Positions 17,036 to 26,442 of a stretch of DNA of 64,000 nt are shown piece by piece. The translations under genes and the position numbers were made by a program. The notes beneath the pieces are model-generated. The model searched no databases and was not told the origin of the DNA. It saw only the letters and a list, made by a program, of their open reading frames with translations. The first letter of the stretch is position 1, and each line of letters opens with the position of its first letter. Source of the DNA: an uncultured Mesorhizobium sp. (GTDB lineage Bacteria; Pseudomonadota; Alphaproteobacteria; Rhizobiales; Rhizobiaceae); assembly GCA_937958475.1 (NCBI GenBank), contig CALFXR010000110.1, forward strand, positions 1-64,000, given 5' to 3'.

Positions 17036-17926
17036 ATGAAAGACCGCAACGCATATGTCCTGCTGCTGCTGACGACCCTGTTCTGGGGCGGCAACGCGGT
17101 CGCCGGGAAGATGGCCGTCGGCCACGTCTCGCCGATGTTCCTGACCACGGCGCGATGGAGCATCGCCTGCGTTGTGCTCCTGGCATTCGGCTGGCCGCGC
17201 CTCAAGGCGGACTGGCCGGTGGTGCGAAAGAGGCTCGTCTTCCTGACGGTCCTGAGCAGCGCCGGCTTCGCCGTCTTCAACCTCGCCCTCTACAGCGCGC
17301 TGCTGTTCACCTCGGCGATCAACGTCAGCATCGAGCAGGCCGGCATGCCGATGCTGATCTTCGTCGCCAACTTCATCCTCTTCCACCTGCGCGTCACCTG
17401 GGCGCAGATCGTCGGCTTCGTCGTCTCGCTGGCCGGTGTGGTGCTCACGGCCGCCCATGGCGAACCGGCCAGGCTGCTCGACCTCGACGTGAATTTCGGC
17501 GACGCCCTGATGCTGATCGCCCTCGTCGTCTATTCGGGATACACGGTGGCGCTGCGTTTCCGACCCGCCGTCCACTGGCAGAGCCTGATGATCGTGATGT
17601 GCGGCGCCGCCGCGATCACGTCCGTGCCCTTCTCGGTCGGCGAGTATCTGTACGGCGCCGCGATCCTGCCCGACGCCCAGGGCTGGGCGGTCGTCGCCTT
17701 CACGGCGATGTTTCCCTCGATCCTGGCACAGGTCTTCTACATCCGCGGCGTCGAGCTGATCGGCGCCAACCGTGCCGGCCTGTTCATCAACCTCGTGCCG
17801 ATCTTCGGCACGCTGCTGGCGATCGTCCTGCTCGGCGAGACGTTCCACGCCTACCACGCCGTGGCGATGGCCATGGTGCTCGGCGGCATCACGGTCGCCG
17901 AGGTGAGCGGGCGCAGGGCGGCGTAG
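17036..17926 (+). CDS. DMT superfamily (EamA) transporter
   Basis: This 296-aa inner-membrane protein has ten predicted helices in two EamA repeats, opening with YVLLLLTTLFWGGNAVAGKMAVG and repeating with the second-half signature ANRAGLFINLVPIFGTLLAIVLLGE. Such permeases export metabolites such as amino acids. The ATG at 17036 has AGACGGAAGG upstream. It is divergent from purA. Substrate unknown. Confidence 0.9.
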   Translation: MKDRNAYVLLLLTTLFWGGNAVAGKMAVGHVSPMFLTTARWSIACVVLLAFGWPRLKADWPVVRKRLVFLTVLSSAGFAVFNLALYSALLFTSAINVSIEQAGMPMLIFVANFILFHLRVTWAQIVGFVVSLAGVVLTAAHGEPARLLDLDVNFGDALMLIALVVYSGYTVALRFRPAVHWQSLMIVMCGAAAITSVPFSVGEYLYGAAILPDAQGWAVVAFTAMFPSILAQVFYIRGVELIGANRAGLFINLVPIFGTLLAIVLLGETFHAYHAVAMAMVLGGITVAEVSGRRAA

Positions 17927-17962
17927 CTCCCGGCTACGCCGCAACGCCGGACAGACCCGCCC

Positions 17963-19558
17963 TCAACCGCCCACGTCGAAGACCAGCGGCTTGGCCGAGA
18001 CGATCTTCGGGTTGGCGCGGAGTTCTGCCAGCACCTTTTCCGGGAACGGCGCGTCGAGATAGAGCAGCGCGATGGCGTCGCCGCCCGGCCGGTCGCGGCC
18101 GAGCTGGAAGTTGGCGATGTTGACGTCGTTCTGGCCGCAGATGGAGCCGAGCAGGCCGATGATGCCGGGCGCGTCCGGATTGGTCGTGTAGAGCATGTGC
18201 TGGCCGACCTCGGCGTCGAGGTTGATGCCCTTGATCTGGATGAAGCGCGGCTTGTGGTCGGAGAAGCAGGTGCCGGCGATCGAGCGGGTCATGTGCTCGG
18301 TCCTGACGGTGAGCTTGATGTAGCCGTCGAAGACGCCCGACTTGTCGCGCTTGACCTCGGCGACGATGATACCGCGCTCCTTCACCATGATCGGCGCCGA
18401 GACCATGTTGACGTCAGCGACCTGCGGCCGGATCAGACCGGCGAGTGCTGCGCTGATCAGCGCGCGCGTGTTCATCGAGGCGGTCGAGCCGTCGAACAGG
18501 ATCTCGACCTCCTTGATCGGGTCCTCGGTGACCTGGCCGACGAAGGCGCCGAGCACCTCGGCGAGCTTGACGAACGGCTTCAGCCGCGGCGCCTCCTCGG
18601 CCGTGATCGAGGGCATGTTGATGGCGTTGGAGACCGCGCCCCTGACCAGGTAGTCGGCCATCTGCTCGGCGATCTGCAGGGCGACGTTCTCCTGCGCCTC
18701 GGTGGTCGAGGCGCCGAGATGCGGCGTGCACACGACGTTCTCCATGCCGAACAGCGCGTTCTCCGTCGCCGGCTCGACCTCGAACACGTCGATGCCGGCA
18801 CCCGCCACCTTGCCGCTCTTCAGCGCCGCCACGAGGTCGGCCTCGACGACCAGCCCGCCGCGGGCGCAGTTGATGATGCGCACGCCGTCCTTCATCTTGG
18901 CGATCGAGGCCGCGTCGATGATGTTGCGCGTCTTGTCGGTCAGCGGCGTGTGCAGGGTGATGAAGTCGGCGCGCCGGAAGAGCTCGTCGAGCTCGACCTT
19001 CTCGACGCCGAGCTCCTCGGCGCGGGCCTCCGACAGGAACGGGTCGAAGGCGACGACGTGCATCTTCAGGCCGACGCCGCGCGTGGCGACGATCGAGCCG
19101 ATGTTGCCGCAGCCGATGACGCCGAGCGTCTTGCCGGTGATCTCGACGCCCATGAACTTGTTCTTTTCCCACTTGCCGGCGTGGGTGGAGGCGTTCGCCT
19201 CGGGGATCTGCCGCGCCACGGCGAACATCAGCGCGATGGCATGCTCGGCGGTGGTGATCGAGTTGCCGAACGGCGTGTTCATGACGATGATGCCGCGCCG
19301 CGAGGCGGCGGGGATGTCGACATTGTCGACGCCGATGCCGGCGCGGCCGATGACCTTCAGGTTGGTCGCGGCGGCGATCAGCTTCTCGGTGACCTTGGTC
19401 GCCGAGCGGATGGCGAGGCCGTCATAGCGGCCGATCACCTCGAGCAGCTTCTCCTTGTCCTTGCCGAGATCGGGCAGGTAGTCGACCTCGACGCCGCGAT
19501 CCTTGAAGATCTGCACGGCGGTGGGGGAAAGCTTGTCGGAAACGAGAACGCGGGGCAT
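17963..19558 (-). CDS. serA: D-3-phosphoglycerate dehydrogenase
   Basis: This 531-aa enzyme oxidises 3-phosphoglycerate, opening the serine pathway. The catalytic/NAD part shows GRAGIGVDNVD, LGVIGCGNIGS and INCARGG; an intervening domain and a C-terminal ACT domain (DAPGIIGLLGSICGQNDVNIANF) complete the long SerA form, so serine feedback is possible. It is the last gene of the serC-orf-serA operon, 12 bases after the orf. Confidence 0.97.
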   Translation of the reverse strand: MPRVLVSDKLSPTAVQIFKDRGVEVDYLPDLGKDKEKLLEVIGRYDGLAIRSATKVTEKLIAAATNLKVIGRAGIGVDNVDIPAASRRGIIVMNTPFGNSITTAEHAIALMFAVARQIPEANASTHAGKWEKNKFMGVEITGKTLGVIGCGNIGSIVATRGVGLKMHVVAFDPFLSEARAEELGVEKVELDELFRRADFITLHTPLTDKTRNIIDAASIAKMKDGVRIINCARGGLVVEADLVAALKSGKVAGAGIDVFEVEPATENALFGMENVVCTPHLGASTTEAQENVALQIAEQMADYLVRGAVSNAINMPSITAEEAPRLKPFVKLAEVLGAFVGQVTEDPIKEVEILFDGSTASMNTRALISAALAGLIRPQVADVNMVSAPIMVKERGIIVAEVKRDKSGVFDGYIKLTVRTEHMTRSIAGTCFSDHKPRFIQIKGINLDAEVGQHMLYTTNPDAPGIIGLLGSICGQNDVNIANFQLGRDRPGGDAIALLYLDAPFPEKVLAELRANPKIVSAKPLVFDVGG

Positions 19559-19570
19559 GGGAGTGTCCTT

Positions 19571-20074
19571 CTAAAATTTCATGGCGAGGTCGACGGCAAA
19601 CCAAGGCGAATCCGCCTCTGGCGCTGTCGCTGGGTGGTTGGTCCAGGCCACGGCGGCCTGAATGTCGATCCGGGCGGCGCGCAGTACCTCGAAACGAGCC
19701 GTCAGCGCGCTCGCGCCATTTGCAGTCTTGCTGGCCTCGAGCACTTGGAGAGGGAACCGGGTACAGAGCCACTCGGGATCTCGCATCCCAACGGCAGCCA
19801 CGCGCCCGCCATCTCCATTCGCCTCGAATGCATCAAGCCTTTCGCCGGATGCGTAACTGGCAGTCCATCCCTCACGCAGCGCCAGACAGAGGACGACAGA
19901 AAAGACGTCACCAGCCTGGCAATCGATCGAAATGGAATGAAGCGAGCAGCCGTCGACACGCAGTCCGTCCGGTAATTCCGGACGCATATGGATCGGCCCA
20001 TCGGCTGCCAAAACAGCTGAAGTCGTTTCGATCGCGAGGAGGGCCTCCCCGAATGGAGCAGCCAGCCGAAGCAT
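19571..20074 (-). CDS. Uncharacterised protein in the serine operon
   Basis: I do not recognise this 167-aa protein. It is soluble, has no signal peptide or helix-turn-helix, and looks like alternating beta structure (RLAAPFGEALLAIETTS, DVFSVVLCLALREGWTASYASGE), ending WFAVDLAMKF. It contains SCS-poor, two to three isolated cysteines (GCSLHS, IDCQAGD, LCTRF). GC content and codon choice are visibly lower than in serC and serA. It fits snugly between them (9 and 12 base gaps), which supports real translation. Two residues-long segments (EGWTASYASGE) recall reply-type beta-tryptophan-sandwich surface proteins, but this is only an impression. Confidence 0.55.
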   Translation of the reverse strand: MLRLAAPFGEALLAIETTSAVLAADGPIHMRPELPDGLRVDGCSLHSISIDCQAGDVFSVVLCLALREGWTASYASGERLDAFEANGDGGRVAAVGMRDPEWLCTRFPLQVLEASKTANGASALTARFEVLRAARIDIQAAVAWTNHPATAPEADSPWFAVDLAMKF

Positions 20075-20083
20075 GGTCGATCT

Positions 20084-21262
20084 TCAGGCCGCTGCCTTGA
20101 GCGTCGACTTCTGCTGCGCGAAGGCCCAGTCGAGCCAGGGCAGCAGCGCCTCGAGATCGGACGTCTCGACGGTGGCGCCGCACCAGATCCTGAGGCCGGG
20201 AGGCGCATCGCGGTAGGCGCCGATGTCGTAGGCGACGCCCTCCTTCTCCAGCGCCGAGACGAGGCCCTTGGCGAAGGCGGCCTGGCCGTCCGCGTCAAGC
20301 CCGGCGACATCGGGATCGACGATCGTGAGGCACACCGAGGTGTTGGAGCGCGTCGCCGGATCGACGGCGAGGTTGGCCAGCCAGCCGCTCTCGCCGGTGA
20401 AGCGGTCGAGCACGGCGAAGTTGGCGTCGGCGCGGGCGACGAGCGCGTCGAGGCCGCCGATCGCCCTGGCCCATTTCAGCGCGTCGAGATAGTCCTCGAC
20501 GCAGAGCATCGACGGCGTGTTGATGGTCTCGCCCTTGAAGATGCCCTCGATCAGCTTGCCGCCCGAGGTCAGGCGGAAGATCTTGGGCAGCGGCCAGGCC
20601 GGCTTGTAGCTCTCCAGCCGGGCGACGGCGCGGGGCGACAGGATCAGCATGCCGTGGGCGCCCTCGCCGCCGAGCGCCTTCTGCCAGGAGAAGGTGACGA
20701 CGTCGAGCTTGGCGAAGTCGAGCCTCTGGGCGAAGGCGGCGCTCGTGGCGTCGCAGATGGTCAGGCCTTTCCGGTCGGCCGGGATGAAGTCGGCGTCGGG
20801 GACGCGCACGCCCGAGGTGGTGCCGTTCCAGGTGAAGACCACGTCGCGGTCGAAATCGACCTTCGCGAGGTCCGGCAGTTCGCCATAGGGCGCCTCGATG
20901 GTGCGCGCGTCGGCAAGCTTCAGCTGCTTGACCACGTCGGTGACCCAGCCGGAGCCGAAGCTCTCCCAGGCGACCATGTCGACGCCGCGCTCGCCGAGCA
21001 GCGACCACAGCGCCATCTCGACGGCGCCGGTGTCGGAGGCCGGCACGATGCCGATGCGGTAGTCGGCGGGAACCTGGAGAACCTCGCGCGTCAGCGCGAT
21101 GGCCTGCTCGAGCCTGGCCTTGCCGACCTTGGCGCGGTGCGAGCGGCCGAGCGGCGCGTCGGCGAGGCACTCGGGCGTCCAGCCGGGACGCTTGGCGCAG
21201 GGACCTGAGGAAAAATTGGGGTTTGCCGGACGCAAGTCCGGCTTTGCGACGGTCGTCGTCAT
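20084..21262 (-). CDS. serC: Phosphoserine aminotransferase
   Basis: This 392-aa PLP enzyme makes 3-phosphoserine from phosphohydroxypyruvate. The N-terminal NPNFSSGPCAKRPGW and the PLP-lysine segment FSWQKALGGEGAHG identify the alphaproteobacterial SerC type. It heads the serine operon and is preceded by a structured leader resembling the serC RNA motif. Confidence 0.97.
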   Translation of the reverse strand: MTTTVAKPDLRPANPNFSSGPCAKRPGWTPECLADAPLGRSHRAKVGKARLEQAIALTREVLQVPADYRIGIVPASDTGAVEMALWSLLGERGVDMVAWESFGSGWVTDVVKQLKLADARTIEAPYGELPDLAKVDFDRDVVFTWNGTTSGVRVPDADFIPADRKGLTICDATSAAFAQRLDFAKLDVVTFSWQKALGGEGAHGMLILSPRAVARLESYKPAWPLPKIFRLTSGGKLIEGIFKGETINTPSMLCVEDYLDALKWARAIGGLDALVARADANFAVLDRFTGESGWLANLAVDPATRSNTSVCLTIVDPDVAGLDADGQAAFAKGLVSALEKEGVAYDIGAYRDAPPGLRIWCGATVETSDLEALLPWLDWAFAQQKSTLKAAA

Positions 21263-21267
21263 CGTGG

Positions 21268-21325
21268 TCTATCCTTCCAGATAGCTGGCCCCTCGTTGGG
21301 GAGGGGTGGCCCACGGACGGCGATA
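21268..21325 (-). promoter_or_regulatory. Candidate serC-type RNA leader
   Basis: In the serC 5' leader the minus strand holds two stacked hairpins: GGGCCAC then CCCCTC/GAGGGG (21306-21301 with 21294-21289) and CCAG-CTAT-CTGG (21288-21277), followed directly by AAGGAT, the ribosome site. This resembles the serC RNA motif described upstream of serC in alphaproteobacteria by comparative genomics. I recall the motif but could not run a covariance model. Confidence 0.6.
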
Positions 21326-21404
21326 TGCGGTCGCCCTTCTGTCGTCAAGAAGAAAGTTTTCGTCGGTCGCAGGACACGTCCGCGCAGCCGCCGACATGTC
21401 CGTA

Positions 21405-21431
21405 ACGACAAAGGCGGCCGGGGGCCGCCTT
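21405..21431 (-). terminator. Terminator of the first OMP gene
   Basis: On the minus strand a 9-bp GC stem (AAGGCGGCC with GGCCGCCTT, 21431-21423 and 21419-21411) starts 23 bases after the OMP stop codon and is followed by TGTCGTT; the weak T-run makes efficiency uncertain. Confidence 0.6.
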
Positions 21432-21454
21432 CGCAGGGACATCGGAAAGGAGAC

Positions 21455-22336
21455 CTACCAGAGATCGTAGCGGAAGCCGACCTTGACCTGATGGTAGCCG
21501 AGGCCCTTGCGGATCTCGGGCGTCGCCAGCACGGAGTTGTAGGTCACGTAGCTGGCGTCGGGAATGGCGAGGTACTCATAGCCGACGTCGATCGAAGCGT
21601 TCTGGCTCATCCGATAGGAGAGACCGGCGGCGAGCGAATAGACCAGCTTGATCTGGCTCTCCGAGGTCACCGCGCCTTCGTAGGAGGAATCGTCGTAGCA
21701 ATCGAAGTTGATGGTGGTGGTGTTGCCGCCGCCGACCGTCGTCGTGGTCCCGTCGACGCAGTCGCGCGCGCCCTCGGCCAGCCGGTACTTGTTGTAGGCG
21801 AGGCCGAGGCCGCCGCCGATGTAGGGCGTGATGCCGACATAGGTGCCGAGGTCGACATAGGCGTTGGCCATCAGGTCGTAGGCCTTGTTGTTGCCCGTAT
21901 CCATGCCCTCGCAGGGTCGCGTGCCGGCGCCGGTGACCTGGCTGGTGATGGTGCCGTTCGAATTGTCCACGACGGTCGTCGTCTGGGTGCCGTCGCAGGT
22001 GGTCGTGTAGGCGTTGTCGAAACGGCTGGTCGGCAGCAGCCCGATGTTCAGCTCGCCGCGGAAGAATTCGTTGAAATGGTAGCCCATGCCGACGCTGCCG
22101 GAGAAGGGCTGGTACTCGTCGGTCAGGCCGGCCGGCGTGACGTCGATCTTGTAGGGCTTGTTGAAGGCATAGCCGATGTCGCCCCTCAGGTACCATCCGG
22201 AACCCACCTCGACGGGCACGTACTCCGCCGCTTCCTCGACATAGATCGGCGGATCGTAGTCGGCCGCGAGGCCGGGGACGGTGGGCAGCAGCAGGGCTGC
22301 CGCCGCGGAGACGATGACGAACGACTTGGGGCTCAT
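21455..22336 (-). CDS. Outer-membrane beta-barrel protein (Omp25-like)
   Basis: This 293-aa protein has a signal peptide (cleavage after GLAA near residue 24), a short YDPPIYVEEA linker and alternating amphipathic strands (SGWYLRGDIGYAF, GSVGMGYHFNEFFRGELNIG, YDLMANAYVDLG) ending with the aromatic residue Trp (VKVGFRYDLW), the usual barrel-assembly signal. It belongs to the small rhizobial Omp25/Omp31 class. Two loop pairs of cysteines (TTCDG/RPCEG and RDCVDG/FDCYD) are visible. GGGAG supports the ATG at 22336. A perfect CtrA-type box lies 78 bases upstream. Confidence 0.88.
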   Translation of the reverse strand: MSPKSFVIVSAAAALLLPTVPGLAADYDPPIYVEEAAEYVPVEVGSGWYLRGDIGYAFNKPYKIDVTPAGLTDEYQPFSGSVGMGYHFNEFFRGELNIGLLPTSRFDNAYTTTCDGTQTTTVVDNSNGTITSQVTGAGTRPCEGMDTGNNKAYDLMANAYVDLGTYVGITPYIGGGLGLAYNKYRLAEGARDCVDGTTTTVGGGNTTTINFDCYDDSSYEGAVTSESQIKLVYSLAAGLSYRMSQNASIDVGYEYLAIPDASYVTYNSVLATPEIRKGLGYHQVKVGFRYDLW

Positions 22337-22413
22337 GGCCGCTACTCCCGATTCGCGCCTGCCGAATCCACGCCGGCATGCGCGCTGATGGGAGTGAGTG
22401 TTAACCATAACGG

Positions 22414-22428
22414 TTAAGTGGCGGTTAA
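22414..22428. promoter_or_regulatory. CtrA-type box upstream of the first OMP gene
   Basis: TTAA-GTGGCGG-TTAA is a perfect match to the full CtrA recognition site TTAA-N7-TTAA. It lies in the leader of the minus-strand OMP gene, 77 bases from its start codon, with a further TTAA at 22401-22404. Confidence 0.6.
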
Positions 22429-22489
22429 GGATAACAGACGGTTAGCGAAAACGCTTCACGCGCCGGCCGGCGCCTCCCCCGGAAAAGCG

Positions 22490-22520
22490 AAACCGCCCGG
22501 CCAGGGAGGCCGGGCGGTTT
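22490..22520 (-). terminator. Terminator of the second OMP gene
   Basis: A 13-bp stem (22508-22520 with 22490-22502, loop of five) starts 25 bases after the second OMP stop codon; on the minus strand it is followed by CGCTTTTCC. Its arms also end in a TTT run within the stem. Confidence 0.85.
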
Positions 22521-22545
22521 GCCGGAAGTCAGGCAGTCCGCAGTC

Positions 22546-23379
22546 TTACTTGTAGATCGGCGTCGGCGGCTCGTAGGGGATCGGCTCCGGCTCGTAGCAT
22601 TCGCTGCGGCCGCCGAACTGGTAGCGCAGACCGGCGCGTCCCTCGTGGATCGAGATGCCGCGCTCGTAGCCGGGACCGGCCGCCGGGGCGTATTCGAACT
22701 GCCGGCCGCCGGCGATGCGGGCGTAGCGGTAGCCGACGTCGAGCTTGAGCTTGTCGGTCAGGCAGTAGGAGGCGCCGGCCATGAGCGCATAGGCGAAGCG
22801 CCAGCTCTTGGTGCCGCGGTGGACGGTGGTGGTGCCGCCGACCGTGTTGCGCAGGTCGTCCCACTTCAGGTAGGCGCCGCCGATACCGGCGCCGACATAG
22901 GGCGTCACGCCGTGGTAGGTGCCGAGGTCGGCATAGGCGTTGGCCATCATCAGCAGCGCGCTGTAGGCCGAATCGTCCACGGAAACGCAGACCTGCTGGC
23001 CGCACGAGCCGCCCGTGCCGGTGGTCTGGCCCTTGAACTTCGACTTGAACATGTAGTCGAAGGTCAGGTCGGTGCGGAAATACTTGCTGACCTGGTAGCC
23101 GACGCCGCCGCCGAGCGAGAAGGAGCTGCGCAGATTGCCGAAGTCGAAGACGCCGGTGCCGCCGGGCGTGCCGTAGGTGATGTAGTCGCCCTTGTGATAG
23201 CGCGAGGCGTGGTAATCGAGGTCGCCGCGGATGTACCAGCCACCGTATGACGCCTCCTGATAGACCGGGGGCGGCGTCGTCTCGATGACCGGGGGCTCGT
23301 AGAGATCGGCAGCAAACGCAGACCCCGCGATGCCGGCGATCAATGCAGCGAGAAAGGCCTTAGGGGCAAATCTGACCAT
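22546..23379 (-). CDS. Outer-membrane beta-barrel protein
   Basis: This 277-aa protein has a signal peptide (cleavage after SAFA near residue 23), a Pro-rich linker (EPPVIETTPPPVYQ) and barrel strands such as YGGWYIRGDLDYHAS and SLGGGVGYQVSKYF. It resembles the neighbouring OMP in layout (WYIRGD versus WYLRGD; MANAYADLG versus MANAYVDLG), so the two are paralogues from an old duplication. The C-terminus is extended by a Pro-rich tail (ECYEPEPIPYEPPTPIYK) instead of ending in an aromatic strand, which is unusual for this class. A CtrA-type box lies 80 bases upstream. Confidence 0.85.
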   Translation of the reverse strand: MVRFAPKAFLAALIAGIAGSAFAADLYEPPVIETTPPPVYQEASYGGWYIRGDLDYHASRYHKGDYITYGTPGGTGVFDFGNLRSSFSLGGGVGYQVSKYFRTDLTFDYMFKSKFKGQTTGTGGSCGQQVCVSVDDSAYSALLMMANAYADLGTYHGVTPYVGAGIGGAYLKWDDLRNTVGGTTTVHRGTKSWRFAYALMAGASYCLTDKLKLDVGYRYARIAGGRQFEYAPAAGPGYERGISIHEGRAGLRYQFGGRSECYEPEPIPYEPPTPIYK

Positions 23380-23459
23380 TGCTTCTACCTTTACGATGAG
23401 CGGAGCCGTCTCCGGTTCCGACGTCCATTGAACTCGTCATGGATAATGAAACGCAAAGG

Positions 23460-23474
23460 TTAAAACGCACTTAA
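23460..23474. promoter_or_regulatory. CtrA-type box upstream of the second OMP gene
   Basis: TTAA-AACGCAC-TTAA is a perfect TTAA-N7-TTAA site, 80 bases before the minus-strand OMP start; another TTAA follows at 23484-23487. The distance to the start codon is almost the same as at the other OMP gene. Confidence 0.6.
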
Positions 23475-23602
23475 CCCTGTTCTTTAACTACGATTCCGAT
23501 CATTTCGCGGTTCCGGAAGATCGCCGCAGGACACGAACGCCGCCCGCGTTGGCGGACGGCGCCGGTCGTTTCGGAGGGGGGACGTGGCGGAGACGTCGAC
23601 GG

Positions 23603-24955
<1,353 letters not shown>

Positions 24956-25096
24956 GCTGATTCGTCATCCCCCAGCAGGATTCGCCCGACGCACCTTTGC
25001 CATATCGGCAGGCGGCAGGAACATCACTTTGTGTGATATTTTGTCATCAATCCTTAGAAAACCGTTCAGGAGTCCGCCCGGTCGAGGCAAATCGCC

Positions 25097-26422
25097 TCAC
25101 TTCATCGCGGCGATCCACTCGCGCAGCAGCGCCACGGCGGCCGGATCGGGGAGATGGCGGCCGAGTTCGGGCATCATCACCCCCGGCTCGACGCTGTCGA
25201 CGCGGTAGATGAGGATGGAGGCGTCGGGATCGCCGGGCGCGATGTCGAACTGGAGGCCGCCGGAGCCCTTGCCGGCGGCGACCGGGCGCTTGTTGACGCC
25301 GTAGGTGACCGGCTGCTTCTCGCTCCAGGTCAGGAACAGGCCGGAATTGCTGGCCGGCCCCTCGGCCCGGTGGCAGTGGGCGCAGTTGACGTCGAGCCAG
25401 GCGCGGGCACGCGCGTCGAGGGGTGCGGCGGCGTCGAGGTAGTCCGGGACGGCCGGCGCGTCGGCCGCCGCCGGCGCCCCGGCGAGGATGCCGAGGGCCG
25501 TCCAGCGGTCGAGCTGATTCGCGGTCCCGTCGTGGTAGGCGAAATCGCCGTTGAGGTTGCGCGCCTTGGGCCCGATCGGCGAGATCGTGCCGCCGAGGTC
25601 GTGGCAGCCCTTGCACTGGTTCCTGTTCGGCACCGCATAGGTGAAGGAAAGCGGCGCGCCCTGCGCGTCGATGGTGGAGACGTCGATGCGCGCGCCGGCG
25701 ATCTTCAGCGTTGCCTCGGTCTGCGCGTCGTTCCAGACATAGGCCAGCGCGTGCCAGCCGTCCGCCCGGTGGAGCAGGAGGCGGGTCTCGATGATGCGCA
25801 GGTCCTTGTCCGGTGCGCGGTAGTCGGCAGGAAAGGCGAAGGTCTTCACCAGCGCCGTGCCGACCGGGAAGTCGAGCGCCTCTTCGGCGTCGTAGGAGGC
25901 CTGCTTGCCCGGCGGGACGAAGACGAAGCGCATCTTCAGCGCGGCGTCGGAAAAGAGCGGCGTGTTCAGCCGATAGGGCACGACGCCCTCGGCCGGCCGC
26001 TGCGCGGGAAGGTCGGCGAAGAAGCCGAACTGCGAGAGTTCCTTCGGCGCGTCGTCGGCAAGGATGGCGTCGAGGGAAACGGCCCCGGCCGCACCGGTGC
26101 CGGCGAGTGTTGCCAAGGCCAGCGCCGCCGTCAGGCGGCCGACCGTCCGCCTGATACGGCCGAGAGCAGTCGCAAACGAGATCGGCAAGGCGGGTTTCGC
26201 CGGCAGCACCTCTACCCCTCCCCACAAGGGGGAGCGGAGCGTCGAGGCCGCGGCTTTACCTGCGATTGCCCATTCAGGCGACGAGTGGAAGCCCTGCAGG
26301 ATCTCCCTCCCCCTTGTGGGGATGGGTAGGGGTGGGGGTGCAGCAGACAGAATTCCTCTCCGGATATCCTCTTGGGATCGCCCTGGGATGCGCCCGAAGA
26401 CCGAAACCGCTCCCTTCGCCAT
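25097..26422 (-). CDS. SO2930-like diheme c-type cytochrome with in-frame N-terminal repeat insertion
   Basis: This 441-aa protein carries two haem-binding motifs, CKGCH and CAHCH, in the order and context of the SO2930 diheme cytochrome family, which pairs with beta-helix proteins. A signal-like segment (RIRRTVGR then LTAALALATLAGTGAAGA) lies at about residues 89-114 instead of the N-terminus. The ATG at 26422 has a strong GGAGG eight bases upstream; between it and the signal segment a palindromic element is read in frame as about 45 residues. No other ATG in this frame fits; a TTG at 26188 would give a 363-aa form starting just before the signal segment. It follows the beta-helix gene by 20 bases. 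Confidence 0.75.
   Translation of the reverse strand: MAKGAVSVFGRIPGRSQEDIRRGILSAAPPPLPIPTRGREILQGFHSSPEWAIAGKAAASTLRSPLWGGVEVLPAKPALPISFATALGRIRRTVGRLTAALALATLAGTGAAGAVSLDAILADDAPKELSQFGFFADLPAQRPAEGVVPYRLNTPLFSDAALKMRFVFVPPGKQASYDAEEALDFPVGTALVKTFAFPADYRAPDKDLRIIETRLLLHRADGWHALAYVWNDAQTEATLKIAGARIDVSTIDAQGAPLSFTYAVPNRNQCKGCHDLGGTISPIGPKARNLNGDFAYHDGTANQLDRWTALGILAGAPAAADAPAVPDYLDAAAPLDARARAWLDVNCAHCHRAEGPASNSGLFLTWSEKQPVTYGVNKRPVAAGKGSGGLQFDIAPGDPDASILIYRVDSVEPGVMMPELGRHLPDPAAVALLREWIAAMK
26208..26345. repeat. Rhizobial intergenic-type palindromic element, inside a reading frame
   Basis: Arms at 26212-26234 and 26307-26329 match as an inverted repeat at 22 of 23 positions (core CCCCACAAGGGGGAG), giving a 118-base palindromic unit with additional GC-rich pairing outside. 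The core is of the kind scattered between genes in Mesorhizobium-like genomes. On the minus strand it is open in the frame of the cytochrome gene, encoding PPPLPIPTRGREILQG and later RSPLWGGVEVLPA. Confidence 0.75.
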
Positions 26423-26442
26423 CGCGGCTTCCTCCACGGGCC

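Noticed and set aside
26208..26345. Insertion sequence or MITE with terminal repeats
   Set aside because: No target-site duplication or transposase is visible; the core matches the type of rhizobial intergenic palindromes instead.
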